From Halorubrum sp. SD626R (GTDB taxonomy: Archaea; Halobacteriota; Halobacteria; Halobacteriales; Haloferacaceae), in the NCBI RefSeq assembly GCF_001261915.1, contig NZ_CVRT01000147.1:1-39046 (forward strand): a stretch of 39,046 nucleotides of DNA, read 5' to 3'. The notes beneath the pieces were generated by a model. The model was not told the origin of the DNA. It ran no database searches and worked only from the letters and a program-made list of their open reading frames with translations. Below are positions 1-6,707 of this stretch, one piece after another. The position numbers and the translations under genes were made by a program. Position 1 is the first letter of the stretch. The number at the start of each line of letters is the position of its first letter.

Positions 1-1136
1 TCGACGTGTTCCAGACCGGCTCCGGCACCTCCTCGAACATGAACGCCAACGAGGTGATCGCCAACCGCGCCGCCGAGATCGCGGGCGCGGAGATCGGCGA
101 CCGCGTCGTCCACCCGAACGACCACGTCAACTACGGCCAGTCGAGCAACGACGTGATCCCGACCGCGATGCACGTCGCCTCGCTGGAGGCCGTCGAGAAG
201 GACCTCGTGCCCGCGTTGGAGACCCTCCACGCCGAGCTCGAAGCCAAGGAGACGGAGTTCGACGGCGTCGTCAAGACCGGCCGCACGCACCTCCAAGACG
301 CGACACCGATCCGGCTCGGCCAGGAGTTCGGCGGCTACCGGACGCAGGTCGCGAAGGGGATCGAGCGCGCCGAGGGCGTCCAGTCGAACCTCCGCGAGCT
401 CGCGCTCGGCGGCACCGCGGTCGGCACGGGGCTCAACACCCACCCCGACTTTCCGGAGCTCGCCGCGGAGTACGTCTCCGACGAGACGAACACGACGTTC
501 CGCGAGGCCGAGAACCACTTCGAGGCGCAGGCCGCCCACGACGCGATGGCGGAGGCGCACGGCGCGCTCCGCACGATCGCCGGGAGCATGAACAAGATCG
601 CCAACGACCTGCGGCTGCTCGCCTCCGGCCCACGGAACGGATTGGGAGAGATCGAGCAGCCGGAGAACCAGCCCGGCTCCTCGATCATGCCCGGCAAGAT
701 CAACCCGGTCGTCGCCGAGTCGGTGAACCAGGTCCACAAGCAGGTCGTCGGCAACGACGCCGCGATCTCCGCGGGAGCCGCGCGCGGCGAGATCGACCTG
801 AACCTCTACAAGCCCGTCATCGCGCACAACTTCCTCGAGTCCGCCGAGCTGCTCTCGAACGCCGCGGCGACGTTCGGCGAGCGCTTCGTCGCGAAGCTGG
901 CGGCCAACGAGGAGCACTGCGAGACGCGCGTCGAGCAGTCGATGGCGCTGGCGACCGCGCTGAACCCCGCGATCGGTTACGACAAGGCGTCGAAGGTCGC
1001 GAAGACGGCGCTGAAGGAGGGGAAGAGCGTCCGCGAGGCCGCCGTCGAGGCCGGATACCTCACCGAGGACGAGGCCGACGAGGTGCTCGATCCCGAGGCG
1101 ATGACGCGCCGCGTGATCCTCGGCGACGAGGACTGA
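1..1136 (+). CDS. fumC: Fumarate hydratase class II, 5' end missing
   Basis: Catalyses reversible hydration of fumarate to malate in the TCA cycle, as a cytoplasmic homotetramer. The frame is open from the window edge, so the N-terminal part lies outside. Visible family motifs in order are QTGSGTSSNMNANE at the very start, HPNDHVNYGQSSND, TGRTHLQDATP, the GGTAVGTGLNTHP loop and the superfamily signature GSSIMPGKINPV. The last ends the active-site loop carrying the catalytic Ser. These motifs distinguish class II fumarases from argininosuccinate lyase and adenylosuccinate lyase. The C-terminal small domain is complete and ends at TGA 1134-1136. A convergent membrane-protein gene ends 6 nt further on. 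Identification is very secure; only the start is unknown. Confidence 0.97.
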   Translation, partial: DVFQTGSGTSSNMNANEVIANRAAEIAGAEIGDRVVHPNDHVNYGQSSNDVIPTAMHVASLEAVEKDLVPALETLHAELEAKETEFDGVVKTGRTHLQDATPIRLGQEFGGYRTQVAKGIERAEGVQSNLRELALGGTAVGTGLNTHPDFPELAAEYVSDETNTTFREAENHFEAQAAHDAMAEAHGALRTIAGSMNKIANDLRLLASGPRNGLGEIEQPENQPGSSIMPGKINPVVAESVNQVHKQVVGNDAAISAGAARGEIDLNLYKPVIAHNFLESAELLSNAAATFGERFVAKLAANEEHCETRVEQSMALATALNPAIGYDKASKVAKTALKEGKSVREAAVEAGYLTEDEADEVLDPEAMTRRVILGDED

Positions 1137-1142
1137 GCGTCG

Positions 1143-1916
1143 CTAGAGCTTCGGCGTCTGCGACGCGTCGACCGGCTCGGCCGTCGTCCTGCTCGCGTTC
1201 GGTCGCCCGTCGCGCAGCTGGAGGTACGCCGACGCGATGATCCCGTAGTACGGGACGAAGAAGGCCGCAGAGAGGGCGACGGTAGCGAGGTCGGCGACGA
1301 GGGGCTCGCCGACGAGGCCGATCACGGACGTGACCCCGCCCAACACGAGGCCGAACACTCCGGAGAAGAACACGAGGACGGCGAGCTTGAGGCGGGAGCC
1401 GCGGGCGAGCCCCCAGCTCCGCTTGAGGCTCCCAATGACGCCGCCGTCCTCGACGGCGACGACGAAGACGAAGAACAGGAACGAGGCCGCGAGGAACAGC
1501 CCCGGGAAGAAGAGAAGGGCGAACCCGACCGTGACGGCGACGCTCACGACGATCCCACCGACCAGCGCGACGAGCGTGGCGCGCCCGAGGCGCTCGGTCA
1601 GCGCCGGGGGGAACGTCGACGCCCGGCCGAGCGGCTGGGCGAACGTCCGCGAGAGGACGACGAAGTACGCCGAGCTCACGAGGGTGAGCGCGACGAACAG
1701 CGCGATCCCAACGCCGCCGGAGACGGGGAGCACGAGCCCGGCCTCCCCGCTGAACTGCGCCGCGGCCTCTGGCGGGAGGAAGCCGACCACGGCGGTGTTG
1801 ACACTGGTTTGAATCCCGAACTGGATGAGTAGGAGCCCGACGAAGAGGACCGCGCCGGCTCGGGTGAAGGTACGCCTGAAACCGTCGCTAACAGCACGGC
1901 TGAGTTGGAGGGCCAT
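1143..1916 (-). CDS. Haloarchaeal multi-pass membrane protein, function unknown
   Basis: A 257-residue protein with about six hydrophobic segments: roughly residues 20-40, 65-90, 112-135, 135-155, 178-205 and 212-232. It has a short polar C-terminal tail. The segment between helices 4 and 5 (EDGGVIGSLKRSWGLARG) resembles the conserved SxxRSW-type loop of the broad glycerophosphoryl-diester-phosphodiesterase-membrane-domain/DUF7847-like haloarchaeal membrane proteins. No catalytic residues are evident. The ATG at 1914-1916 has a TATA-like box 26-33 nt upstream, which supports this start and leaderless expression. It converges on fumC with a 6-nt gap and is probably monocistronic. Function cannot be assigned. 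Confidence 0.8.
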   Translation of the reverse strand: MALQLSRAVSDGFRRTFTRAGAVLFVGLLLIQFGIQTSVNTAVVGFLPPEAAAQFSGEAGLVLPVSGGVGIALFVALTLVSSAYFVVLSRTFAQPLGRASTFPPALTERLGRATLVALVGGIVVSVAVTVGFALLFFPGLFLAASFLFFVFVVAVEDGGVIGSLKRSWGLARGSRLKLAVLVFFSGVFGLVLGGVTSVIGLVGEPLVADLATVALSAAFFVPYYGIIASAYLQLRDGRPNASRTTAEPVDASQTPKL

Positions 1917-1941
1917 GTGAGGGAAACGTCTCGACGAATTC

Positions 1942-1949
1942 TAATAAAA
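1942..1949 (-). promoter_or_regulatory. TATA box for the 1143-1916 membrane protein
   Basis: TTTTATTA read on the minus strand, 26-33 nt before the ATG. It lies in a distinctly AT-rich patch of otherwise GC-rich DNA. Confidence 0.65.
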
Positions 1950-2129
1950 TAATCGAATCGACGCGGTGTTTCCGGCCGCGAGACTCGTTCCGCGACCGAC
2001 GAGATCGTCGCTCGCGGCGAGTCGGTCACCGACGGCGAACCTGTTGATCGGATCGGCGTCCGGAGGCGACGCTCCTCGATCCACGCGTGGGCGCGTAACA
2101 GCCTTTTCAGTTGCCGTTGAAACACACGT

Positions 2130-2624
2130 ATGTACCAGAAGGGTCACATCGGCGCGTCGCTCGTCGTCTACGCACCGTTCGGCTTCGTCCTCGCCGCGCT
2201 CGCCTCGATGGAGGCGGGCGCGATCGTCGCGGCGGCGGTCGCGTCGACGGCGATGATTCCGGACCTCGATATGAGGGTCCCGTTCGTGAAGCACCGCGGG
2301 ATCACTCACACCGTGTGGTTCGCGCTCGCGGTCGGTGCCGTGTTCGGCGTCGCCGGAGCGATCCTCGGGCTTCAGCGCGGCGTCCTCGGTGCCGTGCTCT
2401 TCGGCGGGGTCGCGTTCCTGTTCGGCGCGCTGACTGTCGTCTCACACCTACTGGCCGACGCGCTCACGCCGATGGGGATCGAGCCGTTCGCGCCGGTGCG
2501 AGACGACCACTACACGCTCGACCTGTTCAGGGCCGCGAATCCGGTCGCGAACTACGCCCTGCTCGGACTCGGCGCGGTCGTCGCCGCCGGCGCGCTCGTC
2601 GCCGGGGCGGCGCTCCCGCTCTGA
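2130..2624 (+). CDS. YdjM-family (DUF457-like) membrane-bound metal-dependent hydrolase
   Basis: A 164-residue integral membrane protein of the LexA-binding/YdjM family, a group of putative metal-dependent hydrolases of unknown substrate. Support comes from an N-terminal GHIGAS motif (His6), PDLD near residue 48 and HRGITHT near residue 60. A third motif, SHLLADALTPMG near residue 110, completes the His/Asp pattern expected for metal binding at the membrane face. About four hydrophobic helices separate these motifs. The ATG at 2130 is preceded by a weak TATA-like CTTTTCAG about 20-27 nt upstream. It is divergent from the 1143-1916 gene. Family assignment is good; the reaction is unproven for this family. 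Confidence 0.85.
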   Translation: MYQKGHIGASLVVYAPFGFVLAALASMEAGAIVAAAVASTAMIPDLDMRVPFVKHRGITHTVWFALAVGAVFGVAGAILGLQRGVLGAVLFGGVAFLFGALTVVSHLLADALTPMGIEPFAPVRDDHYTLDLFRAANPVANYALLGLGAVVAAGALVAGAALPL

Positions 2625-2712
2625 GTCGTGGAAGCGGACTCGCGACGCGCTACTCGGGGACCGGCCCGCGGATATGTTTAATTAATCTAATATGAGTGCA
2701 AGAAATGGTTGG

Positions 2713-2718
2713 TTATTT
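2713..2718 (+). promoter_or_regulatory. TATA-like box for the 2744 small membrane protein
   Basis: TTATTT, 26-31 nt before the ATG at 2744. A second AT-rich stretch with a TTAATTAA palindrome lies just upstream at 2678-2685. Confidence 0.5.
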
Positions 2719-2743
2719 GTTAATGAGAGATGACAGATGACGT

Positions 2744-3007
2744 ATGGCGTCCGGTGGTCGCGGCGGTGACGAGTACACGTACCCGTCGTTCGACGGGTAT
2801 CAGCCCCCGCTCAAGCTCCTCGGTGGGAGCCTGTGGGCACTCGCTCTCGTTTCGATACTGGGGCTCTGGGTCCTCACGGACTTCGAGGTGTCACCCGCGA
2901 CGACTGTCGGTCTCGCCGCCGTCGCACGCGCCTTCGTCGGCGTCGTTGTGTTCGCGGCCGCGTTCCCGATCGTCTTCCACCTACGCCGGACCGCGCGCCG
3001 GGCGTGA
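2744..3007 (+). CDS. Small two-helix membrane protein, unknown
   Basis: An 87-residue protein with a polar Gly/Tyr-rich N-terminus (residues 1-25) and hydrophobic helices at about 27-46 and 56-77. It ends in the basic tail LRRTARRA, which suggests a positively charged cytoplasmic end. No enzymatic motif is visible. The TATA-like box 26-31 nt upstream and GC-rich codon use support it as a real gene. It precedes the oppositely oriented tRNA-Met gene. I do not recognise a family. Confidence 0.65.
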   Translation: MASGGRGGDEYTYPSFDGYQPPLKLLGGSLWALALVSILGLWVLTDFEVSPATTVGLAAVARAFVGVVVFAAAFPIVFHLRRTARRA

Positions 3008-3094
3008 ACGTTCGACGCAACGTGACTCGTGTCGAGTCCGCCCGACTCCTCGGCTAGAGGGGCTTACGACTGTCCATATTAACGATATGTTATA

Positions 3095-3248
3095 TGGCCG
3101 GGGTGGGCTCCGAACCCACGATCTCCGCATGTCCCAGGTCCGAGGCTCGGCGGAGCCACGGGAAGGACGCGGACGCTTCCAAGGCGTCACCGCACCGAAT
3201 CTCCGAACCCTATGAGTGCGGCGCTATGTCCAGCTAAGCCACCCGGCC
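3095..3248 (-). tRNA. tRNA-Met (CAU, elongator) with intron
   Basis: On the minus strand the acceptor GGCCGGG pairs perfectly with CCCGGCC at 3096-3102, with A73 at 3095; CCA is not encoded. The T arm is GUGGG-UUCGGAG-CCCAC. The anticodon stem CCGCA/UGCGG flanks loop CUCAUA+A with anticodon CAU at 3214-3212. An 80-nt insert (3131-3210) interrupts the gene right after position 37, the canonical archaeal tRNA intron site. The mature tRNA would be 74 nt. The elongator tRNA-Met of haloarchaea is known to carry an intron at this place, whereas initiator tRNA is not expected to. A TATA-like box lies 27-32 nt upstream. Confidence 0.95.
3131..3210 (-). other. Archaeal intron in tRNA-Met (80 nt)
   Basis: Inserted between positions 37 and 38 of the anticodon loop. 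Near the 5' splice site the intron reads GGGUUCGGAG and near the 3' site CUCGGACCUGGGAC. These can pair over several bases, consistent with the bulge-helix-bulge recognised by the tRNA-splicing endonuclease. The interior is GC-rich and self-complementary. Exact splice positions are inferred from mature tRNA geometry. Confidence 0.85.
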
Positions 3249-3274
3249 TCACGCTTTCGTACCGCGATGAGACC

Positions 3275-3280
3275 CTTTAA
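3275..3280 (-). promoter_or_regulatory. TATA-like box for tRNA-Met
   Basis: TTAAAG on the minus strand, 27-32 nt before the first tRNA base. This is the spacing expected if transcription starts at or near the mature 5' end. Confidence 0.6.
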
Positions 3281-3382
3281 CCTTCCCATCCGTCGGAGGG
3301 GTGAGAGGCGGTGACAGAGGCGGCGGGCGTCCCGAGACCGGTCCCTCTTCGGGCCGAGGCGCTCGGACTCGGACCCCGCGGA

Positions 3383-3388
3383 TTTATG
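3383..3388 (+). promoter_or_regulatory. TATA box fixing the start of the 3413 gene
   Basis: TTTATG, 25-30 nt before ATG 3413. It lies inside the longer open frame that begins at 3311, so that frame's first 34 codons are probably not translated. Confidence 0.65.
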
Positions 3389-3412
3389 CGTGACGGGGCG
3401 AATCCTCGGGGT

Positions 3413-4741
3413 ATGAGCCTTCCCGACCTGCTCGCGGAGACCGTCGGTGACGAGGACGTCGTCGCCGAGGTCTCGCTCGGGGGAGACGACCGGCTCGCGG
3501 TCACGCCGACGCGGACGCTCGTCTATCGCGGCGACGGGCTGTTGTCGGACGAGACGGTCGCGGAGTACTCCCACGACGTCGAGCGCATCGCGGTCTCGAC
3601 GGGCCGCCGCAAGGCGAAACTCACCCTCGGCTACGGCCTCGACGGCGACGAGACCCTCTCGCTGCCGGCGAAGCGCGCCGACGAGGCCCTGCACCCGATC
3701 CTCGCCGGCGTCCTCTCCGCGACCGGCGTCACCGACCCCGGCGAGTCCGTCCTCCGCACCTTCCGCTTCTCCGAGCTCACCCTCGTCGTCACCAGCGACC
3801 GGCTCGTCAAACACGTCGGCGCCGCGGTTTGGGACGAGGAGTTCGAGGAGTTCCCGTACGCCGACCTCACCGGCCTCGACTTCGAGGAGGGGACCGTCGC
3901 GACCGCGGTCGTCCTCGCGCACGGCGGCCGCTCCGAGCGCTTCAAGGCCCCGAACGAGTCCGCCCGCGCGGTCCGCGAGACCCTCGTCGACGCCGTCTGC
4001 GACTACCACGACGTCGACAGCCTAGAGGAGTTCCGCGTCGCCGTCGCCGACGACGAGCCCGACGAGGACGCGGGCGGCGACGGGACGACCGACTTCGGCG
4101 AGGGCCCCGACCCCCTCTCCCCCTCGCCCGTCGCCGACGCCGAGGCAGAGGGCGAGGCGGGCGGCCCCGAGGGCGCGGCGAGCGCGATGGACGACCCGCT
4201 CTCTGCAGGCGTCGGCGACGCGGACCCGTCCGCCGCGACCGGAGCCGACGACGAGTCCGGGACGGCGCCCGCGGGCGACGCGGCCGGGAGGCGAACCCGC
4301 GATCGCGTCGGTGGCACCGACGACGCCGGCACGGCGCGCGAGACCGCCGCCGGGACGGCGAGCGACGACGCGGTCGCGAAGGGGTCGAGCGAGTCCGATC
4401 CGCTGGGCGGGACCGCCGGGAGCGATCCGGTCGCGGAGACCGACCTCGCGGGCGACGCCGCGGACGGGACTCCCGGAGACCGAGGCCCGTCGACCGAGGG
4501 CGCCGCGTCCGGGGGAACCGCGTCGGGCGGGGTCGGGGAGCCGGCCGCGCGTGACGACGCGGCGGCCCCGACCGACGACGGCTTCGGCGGCTCGCCGTTC
4601 GAGAGCGCGGGCGTCGAGGGCGAGGACCTCGCGACCGAGGTGGCCGAGCTGCGCCGCGCCGTCGAGGAGCAGTCGGAGCGCCTCGACCGGCAGTCCGAGC
4701 TCATCGAGCGGCTGATCGAGGAGCTCCGGCGCGGGCGGTGA
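3413..4741 (+). CDS. PH-like double-domain protein with acidic linker and coiled-coil tail (DUF7115-like)
   Basis: A 442-residue soluble protein, restricted to haloarchaea as far as I recognise it. Residues 1-100 and about 105-195 look like two beta-rich repeats resembling bacterial PH-like (YokE/bPH) domains: each has a VTPTR or VTSDR strand followed by a conserved aromatic/acidic strand. Residues 205-400 are a low-complexity Asp/Glu/Gly/Ala stretch, likely disordered. The last 40 residues form a heptad-like segment (LRRAVEEQ, SERLDRQ, LIERLIEEL), a probable short coiled coil. The ATG at 3413 is chosen over the longer frame because of its TATA box. No catalytic motif is seen. It may be an assembly or scaffold protein, but that is a guess. 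Confidence 0.75.
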   Translation: MSLPDLLAETVGDEDVVAEVSLGGDDRLAVTPTRTLVYRGDGLLSDETVAEYSHDVERIAVSTGRRKAKLTLGYGLDGDETLSLPAKRADEALHPILAGVLSATGVTDPGESVLRTFRFSELTLVVTSDRLVKHVGAAVWDEEFEEFPYADLTGLDFEEGTVATAVVLAHGGRSERFKAPNESARAVRETLVDAVCDYHDVDSLEEFRVAVADDEPDEDAGGDGTTDFGEGPDPLSPSPVADAEAEGEAGGPEGAASAMDDPLSAGVGDADPSAATGADDESGTAPAGDAAGRRTRDRVGGTDDAGTARETAAGTASDDAVAKGSSESDPLGGTAGSDPVAETDLAGDAADGTPGDRGPSTEGAASGGTASGGVGEPAARDDAAAPTDDGFGGSPFESAGVEGEDLATEVAELRRAVEEQSERLDRQSELIERLIEELRRGR

Positions 4742-4802
4742 GGTCGGCGGGGTCGCCGGACGCCGAGCGCCGGCTCTCCGAACCGGGAACTGCAGGGAGT
4801 CA

Positions 4803-4809
4803 TTTATAA
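4803..4809 (+). promoter_or_regulatory. TATA box of the MscS-type channel gene
   Basis: A strong TTTATAA. The ATG at 4818 is only 9 nt downstream and would lie before the transcription start. The GTG at 4833 is 24-30 nt downstream, the standard distance. Confidence 0.75.
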
Positions 4810-4832
4810 CGGAGCCGATGATAGCCCGGAGA

Positions 4833-6071
4833 GTGACCGCGCAACTCGGCCCCCGGATCGAGGCGACGCTCGGCAGCGTCGCGACCACGGAGGCCCGCCT
4901 CGCGCTGACCGTCGGCATCCTCCTCCTGACGACGCTGATCGGCTGGCTGCTGCTCCCGCGCGTCGTCGGCGCGGGCGAGCGGGTGGCCGCGGAGCGGCTG
5001 GAGCGCTTCCTCGACGGCCGCGGCGAGTCCTCGGTCGAGACGCTCCGCGAGGCGGTGCCCGTCTCGTTCGGCCTCCGAGCGTTCGTCGCCGTGCTCCAGC
5101 TCGGGCTGTTCGCGCTCGCCGCCGTCGCCGTGCTGACGCTGTGGGGGCGGTTCTCGGTGGTCGTCGCGGTCCTCCCGATCGCGGAGAACGCCGCGACCGT
5201 CGCCGGCCGGGCCCTCCTCTCGGTGCTGCTACTCGGCGGTGCCTACGTCGCGAGCGACGTGTTAGAGGAGTACGTCGCCGACCTCTCCGCCGACAGCGAC
5301 CGCATTACGGCCCACCAAGAGCAGCTCCTCAGCCGGATCATGCAGGTCGGGCTGCTCGTGATCGCGGGCGTCACCGTCCTCGGGATCTGGGGCGTGAACC
5401 TCGGCGGGCTCCTCGTCGGGGCGGGTTTCCTCGGGATCGTGCTCGGGATGGCCGCCAGACAGACCCTCGGCTCGCTCATCGCCGGCTTCGTGCTGATGTT
5501 CGCGCGCCCGTTCGAGATCGGCGACTGGGTCGAGATCGGCGACGAGGAGGGGTTCGTCACCGAGATCACGATCATGAACACCCACATGCGGAACTTCGAC
5601 GGCGAGTACGTCGTCGTCCCGAACGACCTCGTCACCAACCAGGCGATCACCAACCGGAGCCGCGAGGGCCGCCTCCGCATCCACATGGAGGTCGGGATCG
5701 GCTACGACGACGACCCCGACGAGGCCAGCGGGATCGCCGAGGACGTCTTGGAGGAGATCGACACGATCGCCAACAACCCGAAGCCGTACGTGATCCCGTC
5801 CGGCTTCGGCGACTCCGCGATCCTGCTCGACCTCCGCTTCTGGATCGACCCACCGACCCCGCAGGCGCGCTGGCGCTCGAAGGCGACTGCCGTCGAGCGG
5901 ATCCAGGAGCGGTTCGCCGACGCCGGGATCTCCATCCCCTACCCCCAGCGCACCGTCTCGTACCCGCCGGAGACGGCGGAGGCGGACGAGACGGTCGAGC
6001 GCGTCGAGCGCTTCGACGACGAGGGCGAGGGGCGGGCCGGGGACGGGCGGGCGAGCGACCGACCCGCCTGA
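4833..6071 (+). CDS. MscS-family mechanosensitive ion channel
   Basis: A small-conductance mechanosensitive channel that releases solutes when membrane tension rises. The protein is 412 residues from GTG 4833. Hydrophobic segments lie near residues 18-38, 72-100, 105-132 and 160-185, followed by the Gly/Ala-rich pore helix (GLLVGAGFLGIVLGMAARQ). The beta domain begins RPFEIGDWVEIGDEEGFV and continues TIMNTHMRNFDGEYVVVPN, both hallmarks of MscS. A C-terminal alpha/beta domain and an acidic tail follow. A longer frame starts at ATG 4818, but the TATA box sits directly before it, so the leaderless GTG is preferred. Family assignment is firm; the osmotic role is inferred. Confidence 0.93.
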   Translation: MTAQLGPRIEATLGSVATTEARLALTVGILLLTTLIGWLLLPRVVGAGERVAAERLERFLDGRGESSVETLREAVPVSFGLRAFVAVLQLGLFALAAVAVLTLWGRFSVVVAVLPIAENAATVAGRALLSVLLLGGAYVASDVLEEYVADLSADSDRITAHQEQLLSRIMQVGLLVIAGVTVLGIWGVNLGGLLVGAGFLGIVLGMAARQTLGSLIAGFVLMFARPFEIGDWVEIGDEEGFVTEITIMNTHMRNFDGEYVVVPNDLVTNQAITNRSREGRLRIHMEVGIGYDDDPDEASGIAEDVLEEIDTIANNPKPYVIPSGFGDSAILLDLRFWIDPPTPQARWRSKATAVERIQERFADAGISIPYPQRTVSYPPETAEADETVERVERFDDEGEGRAGDGRASDRPA

Positions 6072-6124
6072 GGGCGCCGATAGAGCGTCGGAGCGGCACC
6101 CTGACGCCGCGACGCGAGCCCTCC

Positions 6125-6640
6125 TCACAGCTCCGCCGAATCGGTGTAGCCGCTCGGCAGTTCCGTGCCTCGCCCGGTGAACAGCCGCTCGAACCGACCG
6201 ATCCGGTCCAGGATGTAGTCGAGCGCCGCGGCGAGCGAGTCGGCGCGGATCGACAACAGGTGACGGACCCCCCGGGCGCGGTCGGCGTGGTAGAAGCTCG
6301 TCTCGCCCGCCGGGTCCGTGTTCCGCTCCGGCATCACCACCAGCTCCTGTCTGGTGGGGGCGTGCCGGAAGACGAGGGCGTCGGTGAGCGTCCCGCTGCC
6401 GTACGTGACCACGTCGTGTCCGACCTCCCACTTCGGCGGCGTCTCCTCGGCGAGCGCGTCCGCGTCGACGACGTTCCGCATCGTCGTCGCCGTCGAGACG
6501 CCCGCCAGCGCCGACCCCCGTCGACCCCGGAGCCAGTCGAGCAGGCGCTCGACGAGGTCGCGGAGGCCGTCCGCCGCCGATCGAGAGCTAGACCGCTCCG
6601 CCGGTAGGGATCCCCGCGTCGGCTCGGTCGGCTCGTCCAT
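6125..6640 (-). CDS. Hypothetical haloarchaeal protein
   Basis: A 171-residue protein I do not recognise. The first 35 residues are charged and Ser/Arg-rich. A short amphipathic segment follows (LRDLVERLLDWLRG). The rest is a mixed alpha/beta domain with predicted strands around VVTYGSG, ALVFRH and ELVVMPE and a helix around SLAAALDYILDRIGRFE. No Cys pairs, membrane helix or nucleotide motif are visible. The start at 6640 has TATTAG 24-30 nt upstream. It converges with the MscS-type gene and follows mutL in the same direction, but has its own promoter. Confidence 0.6.
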   Translation of the reverse strand: MDEPTEPTRGSLPAERSSSRSAADGLRDLVERLLDWLRGRRGSALAGVSTATTMRNVVDADALAEETPPKWEVGHDVVTYGSGTLTDALVFRHAPTRQELVVMPERNTDPAGETSFYHADRARGVRHLLSIRADSLAAALDYILDRIGRFERLFTGRGTELPSGYTDSAEL

Positions 6641-6663
6641 ACGACCACGCGCGTCCCGAGCGT

Positions 6664-6670
6664 GCTAATA
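6664..6670 (-). promoter_or_regulatory. TATA-like box for the 6125-6640 gene
   Basis: TATTAGC on the minus strand, 24-30 nt before the ATG. It indicates a promoter separate from the upstream mutSL operon. Confidence 0.55.
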
Positions 6671-6707
6671 GGTATCGGTCGTCACCGTCTCCACTCCGAC
6701 CGTTGCC

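Noticed and set aside
2600..3250. Integration (att) site at the tRNA-Met gene
   Set aside because: tRNA genes are common integration targets, but no direct repeat of the tRNA 3' end is seen on either side, and no integrase gene is present.
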